Source of the DNA: Acanthosepion esculentum
Lineage: Eukaryota; Mollusca; Cephalopoda; Sepiida; Sepiidae
Direction: 5' to 3'
DNA: 64,000 nucleotides
Assembly: GCA_964036315.1 (NCBI GenBank)
Contig: OZ038485.1
Location: forward strand, 71,668,824-71,732,823
The position numbers and the translations under genes are program-made. This document shows, piece after piece, positions 11,875-25,059 of the stretch (position 1 is its first letter; every line of letters starts with the position of its first letter). The notes beneath the pieces are model-generated. The model ran no database searches, was not told the DNA's origin, and saw only the letters and a list, made by a program, of their open reading frames with translations.

Positions 11875-14800
11875 TTTGTAAAACTTAAAATTTGCAATAT
11901 AACTTTGTGAAAACTGTTGAAACTTGTTGAAATCAATACTTTTCGATCGATAACATATCGATTTTCAATAATTTTATTTGTTTTCTAAAGATTTCCATAA
12001 GTAAATCAATTTTTCAAACAACCGTGTTTAACGTTGAAAAACAAGCCAAAACAGCTTGCTTTTACACCTAAAATTCAATATTTTTCAAAACTTTGTAAAA
12101 CTTAAAATTTGCAATATAACTTTGTGAAAACTGTTGAAACTTGTTGAAATCAATACTTTTCGATCGGTAACATTTCGATTTTCAATAATTTTATTGGTTT
12201 TCTAAAGATTTCAATAAGTAAATCAATTTTTCAAACAACCATGTTTAACGATGAAAAACAAGCCAAAACAGCTTGCTTTTACACCTAAAATTCAATATTT
12301 TTCAAAACTTTGTAAAACTTAAAATTTGCAATATAACTTTGTGAAAACTGTTGAAATTTGCTGAAATCAATACTTTTCGATCGATAACATATCGATTTTC
12401 AATAATTTTATTGTTTTTTTAAAGATTTCAATAAGTAAATCAATTTTTCAAACAACCGTGTTTAACGTTGAAAAAGAAGCCAAAACAGCTTGCTTTTACA
12501 CCTAAAATTCAATATTTTTCAAAACTTTGTAAAACTTAAAATTTGCAATATAACTTTGTGAAAACTGTTGAAACTTGCTGAAATCAATACTTTTCGATCG
12601 ATAACATATCGATTTTCAATAATTTTATTGGTCTTCTAAAGATTTCAATAAGTAAATCAATTTTTCAAACAACCGTGTTTAACGTTGAAAAAGAAGCCAA
12701 AACAGCTTGCTTTTACACCTAAAATTCAATATTTTTCAAAACTTTGTAAAACTTAAAATTTGCAATATAACTTTGTGAAAACTGTTGAAACTTGCTGAAA
12801 TCAATACTTTTCGATCGATAACATATCGATTTTCAATAATTTTATTGGTCTTCTAAAGATTTCAATAAGTAAATCAATTTTTCAAACAACCGTGTTTAAC
12901 GTTGAAAAACAAGCCAAAACAGCTTGCTTTTACACCTAAAATTCAATATTTTTCAAAACTTTGTAAAACTTAAAATTTGCAATATAACTTTGTGAAAACT
13001 GTTGAAACATGCTAAAATCAATACTTTTCGATCGATAACATATCGATTTTCAATAATTTTATTGCTTTTCTAAAGATTTCAATAAGTAAATCAATTTTTC
13101 AAACAACCGTGTTTAACGTTGAAAAAGAAGCCAAAACAGCTTGCTTTTACCCCTAAAATTCAATATTTTTCAAAACTTTGTAAAACTTAAAATTTGCAAT
13201 ATAACTTTGTGAAAACTGTTGAAACTTGCTGAAATCAATACTTTTCGATCGATAACATATCGATTTTCAATAATTTTATTGGTCTTCTAAAGATTTCAAT
13301 AAGTAAATCAATTTTTCAAACAACCGTGTTTAACGTTGAAAAACAAGCCAAAACAGCTTGCTTTTACACCTAAAATTCAATATTTTTCAAAACTTTGTAA
13401 AACTTAAAATTTGCAATATAACTTTGTGAAAACTGTTGAAACTTGTTGAAATCAATACTTTTCGATCGATAACATATCGATTTTCAATAATTTTATTGGT
13501 TTTCTAAAGATTTCAATAAGTAAATCAATTTTTCAAACAGCCGTGTTTAACGTTGAAAAACAAGCCAAAACAGCTTGCTTTTACACCTAAAATTCAATAT
13601 TTTTCAAAACTTTGTAAAACTTAAAATTTGCAATATAACTTTGTGAAAACTGTTGAAACATGCTAAAATCAATACTTTTCGATCGATAACATATCGATTT
13701 TCAATAATTTTATTGGTTTTCTAAAGATTTCAATAAGTAAATCAATTTTTCAAACAACCGTGTTTAACGTTGAAAAAGAAGCCAAAACAGCTTGCTTTTA
13801 CCCCTAAAATTCAATATTTTTCAAAATTTTGTAAAACTTAAAATTTGCAATATAACTTTGTGAAAACTGTTGAAACTTGTTGAAATCAATACTTTTCGAT
13901 CGATAACATATCGATTTTCAATAATTTTATTGGTTTTCTAAAGATTTCAATAAGTAAATCAATTTTTCAAACAACCGTGTTTAACGTTGAAAAACAAACC
14001 AAAACAGCTTGCTTTTACACCTAAAATTCAATATTTTTCAAAACTTTGTAAAACTTAAAATTTGCAATATAACTTCGTGAAAACTGTTGAAACTTGTTGA
14101 AATCAATACTTTTCGATCGATAACATATCGATTTTCAATAATTTTATTGGTTTTCTAAAGATTTCAATAAGTAAATCAATTTTTTAAACAACCGTGTTTA
14201 ACGTTGAAAAAAAGCCAAAACAGCTTGCTTTTACACCTAAAATTCAATATTTTTCAAAACTTTGTAAAACTTAAAATTTGCAATATAACTTTGTGAAAAC
14301 TGTTGAAACTTGCTGAAATCAATACTTTTCGATCGATAACATATCGATTTTCAATAATTTTATTGGTCTTCTAAATATTTCAATAAGTAAATAAATTTTT
14401 CAAACAACCGTGTTTAACGTTGAAAAACAAGCCAAAACAGCTTGCTTTTACACCTAAAATTCAATATTTTTCAAAACTTTGTAAAACTTAAAATTTCTAA
14501 TATAACTTTGTGAAAACTGTTGAAACTTGTTGAAATCAATACTTTTCGATCGATAACATATCGATTTTCAATAATTTTATTGGTTTTCTAAAGATTTCAA
14601 TAAGTAAATCAATTTTTCAAACAACCGTGTTTAACGTTGAAAAAGAAGCCAAAACAGCTTGCTTTTTACACCTAAAATTCAATATTTTTCAAAACTTTGT
14701 AAAACTTAAAATTTGCAATATAACTTTGTGAAAACTGTTGAAACTTGTTGAAATCAATACTTTTCGATCGATAACATATCGATTTTCAATAATTTTATTG

Positions 14801-14912
14801 GTTTTCTAAAGATTTCAATAAGTAAATCAATTTTTCAAACAACCGTGTTTAACGTTGAAAAACAAGCCAAAACAGCTTGCTTTTACACCTAAAATTCAAT
14901 ATTTTTCAAAAC

Positions 14913-15340
14913 TTTGTAAAACTAAAAATTTGCAATATAACTTTGTGAAAACTGTTGAAACATGCTGAAATCAATACCTTTCGATCGATAACATATCGAT
15001 TTTCAATAATTTTATTGGTTTTCTAAAGATTTCAATAAGTAAGTCAATTTTTCATACAGTTTAACGTTGAAAAACAAACCAAAACAGCTTGCTTTTACAA
15101 CTAAAATTCAATATTTTTCAAAACTTTGTAAAACTTAAAATTTGCAATATAACTTCGTGAAAACTGTTGAAACTTGTTGAAATCAATACTTTTCGATCGA
15201 TAACATATCGATTTTCAATAATTTTATTGGTTTTCTAAAGATTTCAATAAGTAAATCAATTTTTTAAACAACCATGTTTAAGGTTGAAAAAAAGCCAAAA
15301 CAGCTTGCTTTTACACCTAAAATTCAATATTTTTCAAAAC
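14913..15340 (+). repeat. Two-unit module (short + TTCGTG unit), copy 1
   Basis: This 428 bp module pairs a short unit (AACTAAAAATTT, ACATGCTG, CAATACCTTTCG, ACAACTAAAATTC) with a 216 bp unit that reads AACTTCGTG and ends in TTTTTTAAAC, TTTAAGGTTG and a one-base-shorter GAAAAAAAGCC. The same pair recurs at 16,210-16,637 (+1,297 bp) and 18,364-18,791. The linked set of eight or so variants across two neighbouring units shows that the pair moved as one block. Confidence 0.87.
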
Positions 15341-16209
15341 TTTGTAAAACTTAAAATTTCTAATATAACTTTGTGAAAACTGTTGAAACTTGTTGAAATC
15401 AATACTTTTCGATCGATAACATATCGATTTTCAATAATTTTATTGGTTTTCTAAAGATTTCAATAAGTAAATCAATTTTTCAAACAACCGTGTTTAACGT
15501 TGAAAAAGAAGCCAAAACAGCTTGCTTTTTACACCTAAAATTCAATATTTTTCAAAACTTTGTAAAACTTAAAATTTGCAATATAACTTTGTGAAAACTG
15601 TTGAAACTTGTTGAAATCAATACTTTTCGATCGATAACATATCGATTTTCAATAATTTTATTGGTTTTCTAAAGATTTCAATAAGTAAATCAATTTTTCA
15701 AACAACCGTGTTTAACGTTGAAAAACAAGCCAAAACAGCTTGCTTTTACACCTAAAATTCAATATATTTCAAAACTTTGTAAAACTTAAAATTTACAATA
15801 TAACTTTGTGAAAACTGTTGAAACTTGTTGAAATCAATACTTTTCGATCGATAACATATCGATTTTCAATAATTTTATTGGTTTTCTAAAGATTTCAATA
15901 AGTAAATCAATTTTTCAAACAACCGTGTTTAACGTTGAAAAACAAGCCAAAACAGCTTGCTTTTACCCCTAAAATTCAATATTTTACAAAACTTTGTAAA
16001 ACTTAAAATTTGCAATATAACTTTGTGAAAACTGTTGAAACTTGTTGAAATCAATACTTTTCGATCGATAACATATCGATTTTCAATAATTTTATTGGTT
16101 TTCTAAAGATTTCAATAAGTAAATCAATTTTTCAAGCAACCGTGTTTAACGTTGAAAAACAAGCCAAAACAGCTTGCTTTTACACCTAAAATTCAATATT
16201 TTTCAAAAC

Positions 16210-16637
16210 TTTGTAAAACTAAAGATTTGCAATATAACTTTGTGAAAACTGTTGAAACATGCTGAAATCAATACCTTTCGATCGATAACATATCGATTTT
16301 CAATAATTTTATTGGTTTTCTAAAGATTTCAATAAGTAAGTCAATTTTTCATACAGTTTAACGTTGAAAAACAAACCAAAACAGCTTGCTTTTACAACTA
16401 AAATTCAATATTTTTCAAAACTTTGTAAAACTTAAAATTTGCAATATAACTTCGTGAAAACTGTTGAAACTTGTTGAAATCAATACTTTTCGATCGATAA
16501 CATATCGATTTTCAATAATTTTATTGGTTTTCTAAAGATTTCAATAAGTAAATCAATTTTTTAAACAACCGTGTTTAAGGTTGAAAAAAAGCCAAAACAG
16601 CTTGCTTTTACACCTAAAATTCAATATTTTTCAAAAC
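16210..16637 (+). repeat. Two-unit module (short + TTCGTG unit), copy 2
   Basis: This copy has the same linked variants as 14,913-15,340. It differs in reading AACTAAAGATTT at the start and ACCGTG where copy 1 has ACCATG. It is followed by a TGGTCTTCTAAATATTTC unit, as copy 3 is by a close relative of it, whereas copy 1 is followed by an AATTTCTAAT unit. Confidence 0.87.
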
Positions 16638-18363
16638 TTTGTAAAACTTAAAATTTGCAATATAACTTTGTGAAAACTGTTGAAACTTGCTGAAATCAAT
16701 ACTTTTCGATCGATAACATATCGATTTTCAATAATTTTATTGGTCTTCTAAATATTTCAATAAGTAAATCAATTTTTCAAACAACCGTGTTTACGGTTGA
16801 AAAACAAGCCAAAACAGCTTGCTTTTACACCTAAAATTCAATATTTTTCAAAACTTTGTAAAACTTAAAATTTGCAATATATCTTTGTGAAAACTGTTGA
16901 AACTTGTTGAAATCAATACTTTTCGATCGATAACATATCGATTTTCAATAATTTTATTGGTTTTCTAAAGATTTCAATAAGTAAATCAATTTTTCAAACA
17001 ACCGTGTTTAACGTTGAAAAACAAGCCAAAACAGCTTGCTTTTACACCTAAAATTCAATATTTTTCAAAACTTTGTAAAACTTAAAATTTGCAATATAAC
17101 TTTGTGAAAGCTGTTGAAACTTGTTGAAATCAATACTTTTCGATCGATAACATATCGATTTTCAATAATTTTATTGGTTTTCTAAAGATTTCAATAAGTA
17201 AATCAATTTTTCAAACAACCGTGTTTAACGTTGAAAAACAAGCCAAAACAGCTTGCTTTTACACCTAAAATTCAATATTTTTCAAAACTTTGTAAAACTG
17301 AAAATTTGCAATATAACTTTGTGAAAACTGTTGAAACTTGTTGAAATCAATACTTTTCGATCGATAACATATCGATTTTCAATAATTTTATTGGTTTTCT
17401 AAAGATTTCAATAAGTAAATCAATTTTTCAAACAACCGTGTTTAACGTTGAAAAACAAGCCAAAACAGCTTGCTTTTACACCTAAAATTCAATATTTTTC
17501 AAAACTTTGTAAAACTAAAAATTTGCAATATAACTTTGTGAAAACTGTTGAAACATGCTGAAATCAATACTTTTCGATCGATAACATATCGATTTTCAAT
17601 AATTTTATTGGTTTTCTAAAGATTTCAATAAGTAAGTCAATTTTTCATACAGTTTAACGTTGAAAAACAAACCAAAACAGCTTGCTTTTACAACTAAAAT
17701 TCAATATTTTTCAAAACTTTGTAAAACTTAAAATTTGCAATATAACTTTGTGAAAACTGTTGAAACTTGTTGAAATCAATACTTTTCGATCGATAACATA
17801 TCGATTTTCAATAATTTTATTGGTTTTCTAAAGATTTCAATAAGTAAATCAATTTTTCAAACAACCGTGTTTAACGTTGAAAAACAAGCCAAAACAGCTT
17901 GCTTTTACACCTAAAATTCAATATTTTTCAAAACTTTGTAAAACTTAAAATTTGCAATATAACTTTGTGAAAACTGTTGAAACTTGTTGAAATCAATACT
18001 TTTCGATCGATAACATATCGATTTTCAATAATTGTATTGGTTTTCTAAAGATTTCAATAAGTAAGTCAATTTTTCATACAGTTTAACGTTGAAAAACAAA
18101 CCAAAACAGCTTGCTTTTACAACTAAAATTCAATATTTTTCAAAACTTTGTAAAACTTAAAATTTGCAATATAACTTTGTGAAAACTGTTGAAACTTGTT
18201 GAAATCAATACTTTTCGATCGATAACATATCGATTTTCAATAATTTTATTGGTTTTCTAAAGATTTCAATAAGTAAATCAATTTTTCAAACAGCCGTGTT
18301 TAACGTTGAAAAACAAGCCAAAACAGCTTGCTTTTACACCTAAAATTCAATATTTTTCAAAAC

Positions 18364-18791
18364 TTTGTAAAACTAAAAATTTGCAATATAACTTTGTGAA
18401 AACTGTTGAAACATGCTGAAATCAATACTTTTCGATCGATAACATATCGATTTTCAATAATTTTATTGGTTTTCTAAAGATTTCAATAAGTAAGTCAATT
18501 TTTCATACAGTTTAACGTTGAAAAACAAACCAAAACAGCTTGCTTTTACACCTAAAATTCAATATTTTTCAAAACTTTGTAAAACTTAAAATTTGCAATA
18601 TAACTTCGTGAAAACTGTTGAAACTTGTTGAAATCAATACTTTTCGATCGATAACATATCGATTTTCAATAATTTTATTGGTTTTCTAAAGATTTCAATA
18701 AGTAAATCAATTTTTTAAACAACCGTGTTTAAGGTTGAAAAAAAGCCAAAACAGCTTGCTTTTACACCTAAAATTCAATATTTTTCAAAAC
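18364..18791 (+). repeat. Two-unit module (short + TTCGTG unit), copy 3
   Basis: This is the third full copy. It has ACACCTAAAATTC in place of ACAACTAAAATTC and CAATACTTTTCG in place of CAATACCTTTCG, so it is the most consensus-like of the three. The following unit carries CAACACTTTTCG and TTGCTCTTC, a private variant of the unit that follows copy 2. Confidence 0.86.
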
Positions 18792-20310
18792 TTTGTAAAA
18801 CTTAAAATTTGCAATATAACTTTGTGAAAACTGTTGAAACTTGCTGAAATCAACACTTTTCGATCGATAACATATCGATTTTCAATAATTTTATTGCTCT
18901 TCTAAATATTTCAATAAGTAAATCAATTTTTCAAACAACCGTGTTTACCGTTGAAAAACAAGCCAAAACAGCTTGCTTTTACACCTAAAATTCAATATTT
19001 TTCAAAACTTTGTAAAACTTAAAATTTCTAATATAACTTTGTGAAAACTGTTGAAACTTGTTGAAATCAATACTTTTCGATCGATAACATATCGATTTTC
19101 AATAATTTTATTGGTTTTCTAAAGATTTCAATAAGTAAATCAATTTTTCAAACAACCGTGTTTAACGTTGAAAAAGAAGCCAAAACAGCTTGCTTTTACA
19201 CCTAAAATTCAATATTTTTCAAAACTTTGTAAAACTTAAAATTTGCAATATAACTTTGTGAAAACTGTTGAAACTTGTTGAAATCAATACTTTTCGATCG
19301 ATAACATATCGATTTTCAATAATTTTATTGGTTTTCTAAAGATTTCAATAAGTAAATCAATTTTTCAAACAACCGTGTTTAACGTTGAAAAAGAAGCCAA
19401 AACAGCTTGCTTTTACACCTAAAATTCAATATTTTTCAAAACTTTGTAAAACTTAAAATTTGCAATATAACTTTGTGAAAACTGTTGAAACTTGCTGAAA
19501 TCAATACTTTTCGATCGATAACATATCGATTTTCAATAATTTTATTGGTCTTCTAAAGATTTCAATAAGTAAATCAATTTTTCAAACAACCGTGTTTAAC
19601 GTTGAAAAACAAGCCAAAACAGCTTGCTTTTACACCTAAAATTCAATATATTTCAAAACTTTGTAAAACTTAAAATTTGCAATATAACTTTGTGAAAACT
19701 GTTGAAACTTGTTGAAATCAATACTTTTCGATCGATAACATATCGATTTTCAATAATTTTATTGGTTTTCTAAAGATTTCAATAAGTAAATCAATTTTTC
19801 AAACAACCGTGTTTAACGTTGAAAAACAAGCCAAAACAGCTTGCTTTTACACCTAAAATTCAATATTTTTCAAAACTTTGTAAAACTTAAAATTTGCAAT
19901 ATAACTTTGTGAAAACTGTTGAAACTTGTTGAAATCAATACTTTTCGATCGATAACATATCGATTTTCAATAATTTTATTGGTTTTCTAAAGATTTCAAT
20001 AAGTAAATCAATTTTTCAAACAACCGTGTTTAACGTTGAAAAACAAGCCAAAACAGCTTGCTTTTACACCTAAAATTCAATATTTTACAAAACTTTGTAA
20101 AACATAAAATTTGCAATATAACTTTGTGAAAACTGTTGAAACTTGTTGAAATCAATAGTTTTCGATCGATAACATATCGATTTTCAATAATTTTATTGGT
20201 TTTCTAAAGATTTCAATAAGTAAATCAATTTTTCAAACAACCGTGTTTAACGTTGAAAAACAAGCCAAAACAGCTTGCTTTTACACCTAAAATTCAATAT
20301 TTTTCAAAAC

Positions 20311-20739
20311 TTTGTAAAACTTAAAATTTGCAATATAACTTTGTGAAAACTGTTGAAACATGCTGAAATCAATACCTTTCGATCGATAACATATCGATTT
20401 TCAATAATTTTATTGGTTTTCTAAAGATTTCAATAAGTAAGTCAATTTTTCATACAGTTTAACGTTGAAAAACAAACCAAAACAGCTTGCTTTTACAACT
20501 AAAATTCAATATTTTTCAAAACTTTGTAAAACTTAAAATTTGCAATATAACTTCGTGAAAACTGTTGAAACTTGTTGAAATCAATACTTTTCGATCGATA
20601 ACATATCGATTTTCAATAATTTTATTGGTTTTCTAAAGATTTCAATGAGTAAATCAATTTTTCAAGCAACCGTGTTTAACGTTGAAAAACAAGCCAAAAC
20701 AGCTTGCTTTTACACCTAAAATTCAATATTTTTCAAAAC
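20311..20739 (+). repeat. Hybrid copy of the TTCGTG module
   Basis: The left side matches the module (ACATGCTG, CAATACCTTTCG, short unit, ACAACTAAAATTC, AACTTCGTG at about 20,551), but the right half of the second unit does not. It reads AATGAGTAAATC and TTTCAAGCAACC with a full-length GAAAAACAAGCC, like the unit near 16,130. A switch of lineage inside the second unit, between the AACTTCGTG site and the AATGAG/CAAGCAACC site, is the simple reading. Confidence 0.72.
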
Positions 20740-22490
20740 TTTGTAAAACTAAAAATTTGCAATATAACTTTGTGAAAACTGTTGAAACATGCTGAAATCA
20801 ATACCTTTCGATCGATAACATATCGATTTTCAATAATTTTATTGGTTTTCTAAAGATTTCAATAAGTAAGTCAATTTTTCATACAGTTTAACGTTGAAAA
20901 ACAAACCAAAACAGCTTGCTTTTACAACTAAAATTCAATATTTTTCAAAACTTTGTAAAACTTAAAATTTGCAATATAACATTGTGAAAACTGTTGAAAC
21001 TTGTTGAAATCAATACTTTTCGATCGATAACATATTGATTTTCAATAATTTTATTTGTTTTCTAAATATTTCAATAAGTAAATCAATTTTTCAAACAACC
21101 GTGTTTAACGTTGAAAAAGAAGCCAAAACAGCTTGCTTTTACACCTAAAATTCAATATTTTACAAAACTTTGTAAAACTTAAAATTTGCAATATAACTGT
21201 GTAAAAACTGTTGAAACTTGTTGAAATCAATACTTTTCGATCGATAACATATCGATTTTCAATAATTTTATTGGTTTTCTAAAGATTTCAATAAGTAAAT
21301 CAATTTTTCAAACAACCGTGTTTAACTTTGAAAAACAAGCCAAAACAGCTTGCTTTTACACCTAAAATTCAATATTTTTCAAAACTTTGTAAAACTTAAA
21401 ATTTGCAATATAACTGTGTAAAAACTGTTGAAACTTGTTGAAATCAATACTTTTGGATCGATAACATATCGATTTTCAATAAGTTTATTGGTTTTCTAAA
21501 TATTTCAATAAGTAAATCAATTTTTCAAACAACCGTGTTTAACGTTGAAAAACAAGCCAAAACAGCTTGCTTTTACACCTAAAATTCAATATTTTTCAAA
21601 ACTTTGTAAAACTTAAAATTTGCAATATAACTGTGTGAAAACTGTTGAAACTTGTTGAAATCAATACTTTTCGATCGATAACATATCGATTTTCAATAAT
21701 TTTATTGGTTTTCTAAAGATTTCAATAAGTAAATCAATTTTTCAAACAACCGTGTTTAACGTTGAAAAAGAAGCCAAAACAGCTTGCTTTTACAACTAAA
21801 ATTCAATATTTTTCAAAACTTTGTAAAACTTAAAATTTGCAATATAACTGTGTGAAAACTGTTGAAACTTGTTGAAATCAATACTTTTCGATCGATAACA
21901 TATCGATTTTCAATAATTTTATTTGTTTTCTAAATATTTCAATAAGTAAATCAATTTTTCAAACAACCGTGTTTAACGTTGAAAAACAAGCCAAAACAGC
22001 TTGCTTTTACACCTAAAATTCAATATTTTTCAAAACTTTGTAAAACTTAAAATTTGCAATATAACTTTGTGAAAACTGTTGAAACTTGTTGAAATCAATA
22101 CTTTTCGATCGATAACATATCGATTTTCAATAATTTTATTGGCTTTCTAAAGATTTCAATAAGTAAATCAATTTTTCAAACAACCGTGTTTAACGTTGAA
22201 AAACAAGCCAAAACAGCTTGCTTTTTACACCTAAAATTCAATATTTTTCAAAACTTTGTAAAACTTAAAATTTGCAATATAACTTTGTGAAAACTGTTGA
22301 AACTTGTTGAAATCAATACTTTTCGATCGATAACATATCGATTTTCAATAATTTTATTGGTTTTCTAAAGATTTCAATAAGTAAATCAATTTTTCAAACA
22401 ACCGTGTTTAACGTTGAAAAACAAGCCAAAACAGCTTGCTTTTACACCTAAAATTCAATATTTTTCAAAACTTTGTAAAACTTAAAATTT

Positions 22491-22660
22491 GCAATAAAAC
22501 TGTGTGAAAACTGTTGAAACTTGTTGAAATCAATACTTTTCGATCGATAACATATCGATTTTCAATAATTTTATTGGTTTTCTAAAGATTTCAATAAGTA
22601 AATCAATTTTTCAAACAACTGTGTTTAACGTTGAAAAAGAAGCCAAAACATCTTGCTTTT
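22491..22660 (+). repeat. GCAATAAAAC / ACATCTTGC marker unit (first of seven)
   Basis: A unit reading GCAATAAAACTGTG, CAACTGTGTTT and AAAACATCTTGC recurs as a linked set at 22,491, 26,831, 29,219, 30,738, 32,247 and 40,480, and at 38,092 as GCAATAGAAC. The spacing 22,491 to 26,831 is 4,340 bp, exactly 20 units; 29,219 to 30,738 is 1,519 bp, exactly 7 units. In most copies the next unit begins after TTTACAAAAC. It is a useful tag for aligning blocks across zones 2 to 4. Confidence 0.85.
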
Positions 22661-22905
22661 ACACCTAAAATTCAATATTTTACAAAACTTTGTAAAACTT
22701 AAAATTTGCAATATAACTGTGTAAAAACTGTTGAAACTTGTTGAAATCAATACTTTTCGATCGATAACATATCGATTTTCAATAATTTTATTGGTTTTCT
22801 AAAGATTTCAATAAGTAAATCAATTTTTCAAACAACCGTGTTTAACGTTGAAAAACAAGCCAAAACAGCTTGCTTTTACACCTAAAATTCAATATTTTTC
22901 AAAAC

Positions 22906-24207
22906 TTTGTAAAACTTAAAATTTGCAATATAACTGTGTGAAAACTGTTGAAACTTGTTGAAATCAATACTTTTCGATCGATAACATATCGATTTTCAAT
23001 AATTTTATTGGTTTTCTAAAGATTTCAATAAGTAAATCAATTTTTCAAACAACCGTGTTTAACGTTGAAAAAGAAGCCAAAACAGCTTGCTTTTACACCT
23101 AAAATTCAATATTTTTCAAAACTTTGTAAAACTTAAAATTTGCAATATAACTGTGTGAAAACTGTTGAAACTTGTTGAAATCAATACTTTTCGATCGATA
23201 ACATATCGATTTTCAATAATTTTATTGGTTTTCTAAAGATTTCAATAAGTAAATCAATTTTTCAAACAACCGTGTTTAACGTTGAAAAACAAGCCAAAAC
23301 AGCTTGCTTTTACACCTAAAATTCAATATTTTTCAAAACTTTCTAAAACTTAAAATTTGCAATATAACTGTGTGAAAACTGTTGAAACTTGTTGAAATCA
23401 ATACTTTTCGATCGATAACATATCGATTTTCAATAATTTTATTGGTTTTCTAAAGATTTCAATAAGTAAATCAATTTTTCAAACAACCGTGTTTAACGTT
23501 GAAAAAGAAGCCAAAACAGCTTGCTTTTACACCTAAAATTCAATATTTTTCAAAACTTTGTAAAACTTAAAATTTGCAATATAACTGTGTGAAAACTGTT
23601 GAAACTTGTTGAAATCAATACTTTTCGATCGATAACATATCGATTTTCAATAATTTTATTGGTTTTCTAAAGATTTCAATAAGTAAATCAATTTTTCAAA
23701 CAACCGTGTTTAACGTTGAAAAACAAGCCAAAACAGCTTGCTTTTACACCTAAAATTCAATATTTTTCAAAACTTTCTAAAACTTAAAATTTGCAATATA
23801 ACTGTGTGAAAACTGTTGAAACTTGTTGAAATCAATACTTTTCGATCGATAACATATCGATTTTCAATAATTTTATTGGTTTTCTAAAGATTTCAATAAG
23901 TAAATCAATTTTTCAAACAACCGTGTTTAACGTTGAAAAAGAAGCCAAAACAGCTTGCTTTTACACCTAAAATTCAATATTTTTCAAAACTTTGTAAAAC
24001 TTAAAATTTGCAATATAACTGTGTGAAAACTGTTGAAACTTGTTGAAATCAATACTTTTCGATCGATAACATATCGATTTTCAATAATTTTATTTGTTTT
24101 CTAAATATTTCAATAAGTAAATCAATTTTTCAAACAACCGTGTTTAACGTTGAAAAACAAGCCAAAACAGCTTGCTTTTACACCTAAAATTCAATATTTT
24201 TCAAAAC
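22906..24207 (+). repeat. Three 434 bp dimers
   Basis: Units alternate between AAAAAGAAGCC and AAAAACAAGCC in three consecutive pairs starting at 22,906, 23,340 and 23,774. The second and third pairs open with ACTTTCTAAAAC in place of ACTTTGTAAAAC, with that base at 23,343 and 23,777, exactly 434 bp apart. All six units read AACTGTGTG. The last unit switches to TTATTTGTTTTCTAAATATTTC. A related run, including ACTTTCTAAAAC near 30,068, occurs at about 29,850-30,700. Confidence 0.88.
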
Positions 24208-25059
24208 TTTGTAAAACTTAAAATTTGCAATATAACTTTGTGAAAACTGTTGAAACTTGTTGAAATCAATACTTTTCGATCGATAACATATCGATTTTCA
24301 ATAATTTTATTGGCTTTCTAAAGATTTCAATAAGTAAATCAATTTTTCAAACAACCGTGTTTAACGTTGAAAAACAAGCCAAAACAGCTTGCTTTTACAC
24401 CTAAAATTCAATATTTTTCAAAACTTTGTAAAACTTAAAATTTGCCATATAACTTTGTGAAAACTGTTGAAACTTGTTGAAATCAATACTTTTCGATCGA
24501 TAACATATCGATTTTCAATAATTTTATTGGTTTTCTAAAGATTTCAATAAGTAAATCAATTTTTCAAACAACCGTGTTTAACGTTGAAAAACAAGCCAAA
24601 ACAGCTTGCTTTTACACCTAAAATTCAATATTTTTCAAAACTTTCTAAAACTTAAAATTTGCAATATAACTGTGTAAAAACTGTTGAAACTTGTTGAAAT
24701 CAATACTTTTCGATCGATAACATATCGATTTTCAATAATTTTATTGGTTTTCTAAAGATTTCAATAAGTAAATCAATTTTTCAAACAACCGTGTTTAACG
24801 TTGAAAAAGAAGCCAAAACAGCTTGCTTTGACACCTAAAATTCAAAATTTTTCAAAACTTTGTAAAACTTAAAATTTGCAATATAACTGTGTGAAAACTG
24901 TTGAAACTTGTTGAAATCAATACTTTTCGATCGATAACATATCGATTTTCAATAATTTTATTGGTTTTCTGAAGATTTCAATAAGTAAATCAATTTTTCA
25001 AACAACCGTGTTTAACGTTGAAAAAGAAGCCAAAACAGCTTGCTTTTACACCTAAAATT

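Larger units (their letters stand above)
1..20951 (+). repeat. Zone 1: mixed long and short units
   Basis: This zone mixes consensus-like units, 18 of the 45 short units, and several variant lineages: TGGTCTTCTAAATATTTC, AATTTCTAATATAAC, CAATATATTTC, and units with ACATGCTAAAATC and CGAACAACC. Position 31 is T in almost all copies (AACTTTGTG), unlike the next zone. Block duplications are visible at offsets of 2,810 bp, 1,731-1,732 bp and 1,297 bp. No stretch of different sequence interrupts it. The right boundary is placed at the start of the first unit after the last short one. Confidence 0.85.

Noticed and set aside
22491..22500. AATAAA polyadenylation signal in GCAATAAAAC units
   Set aside because: It arises from a single T to A change in a repeat variant, with no gene upstream. 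In a 75% AT sequence such hexamers are expected.
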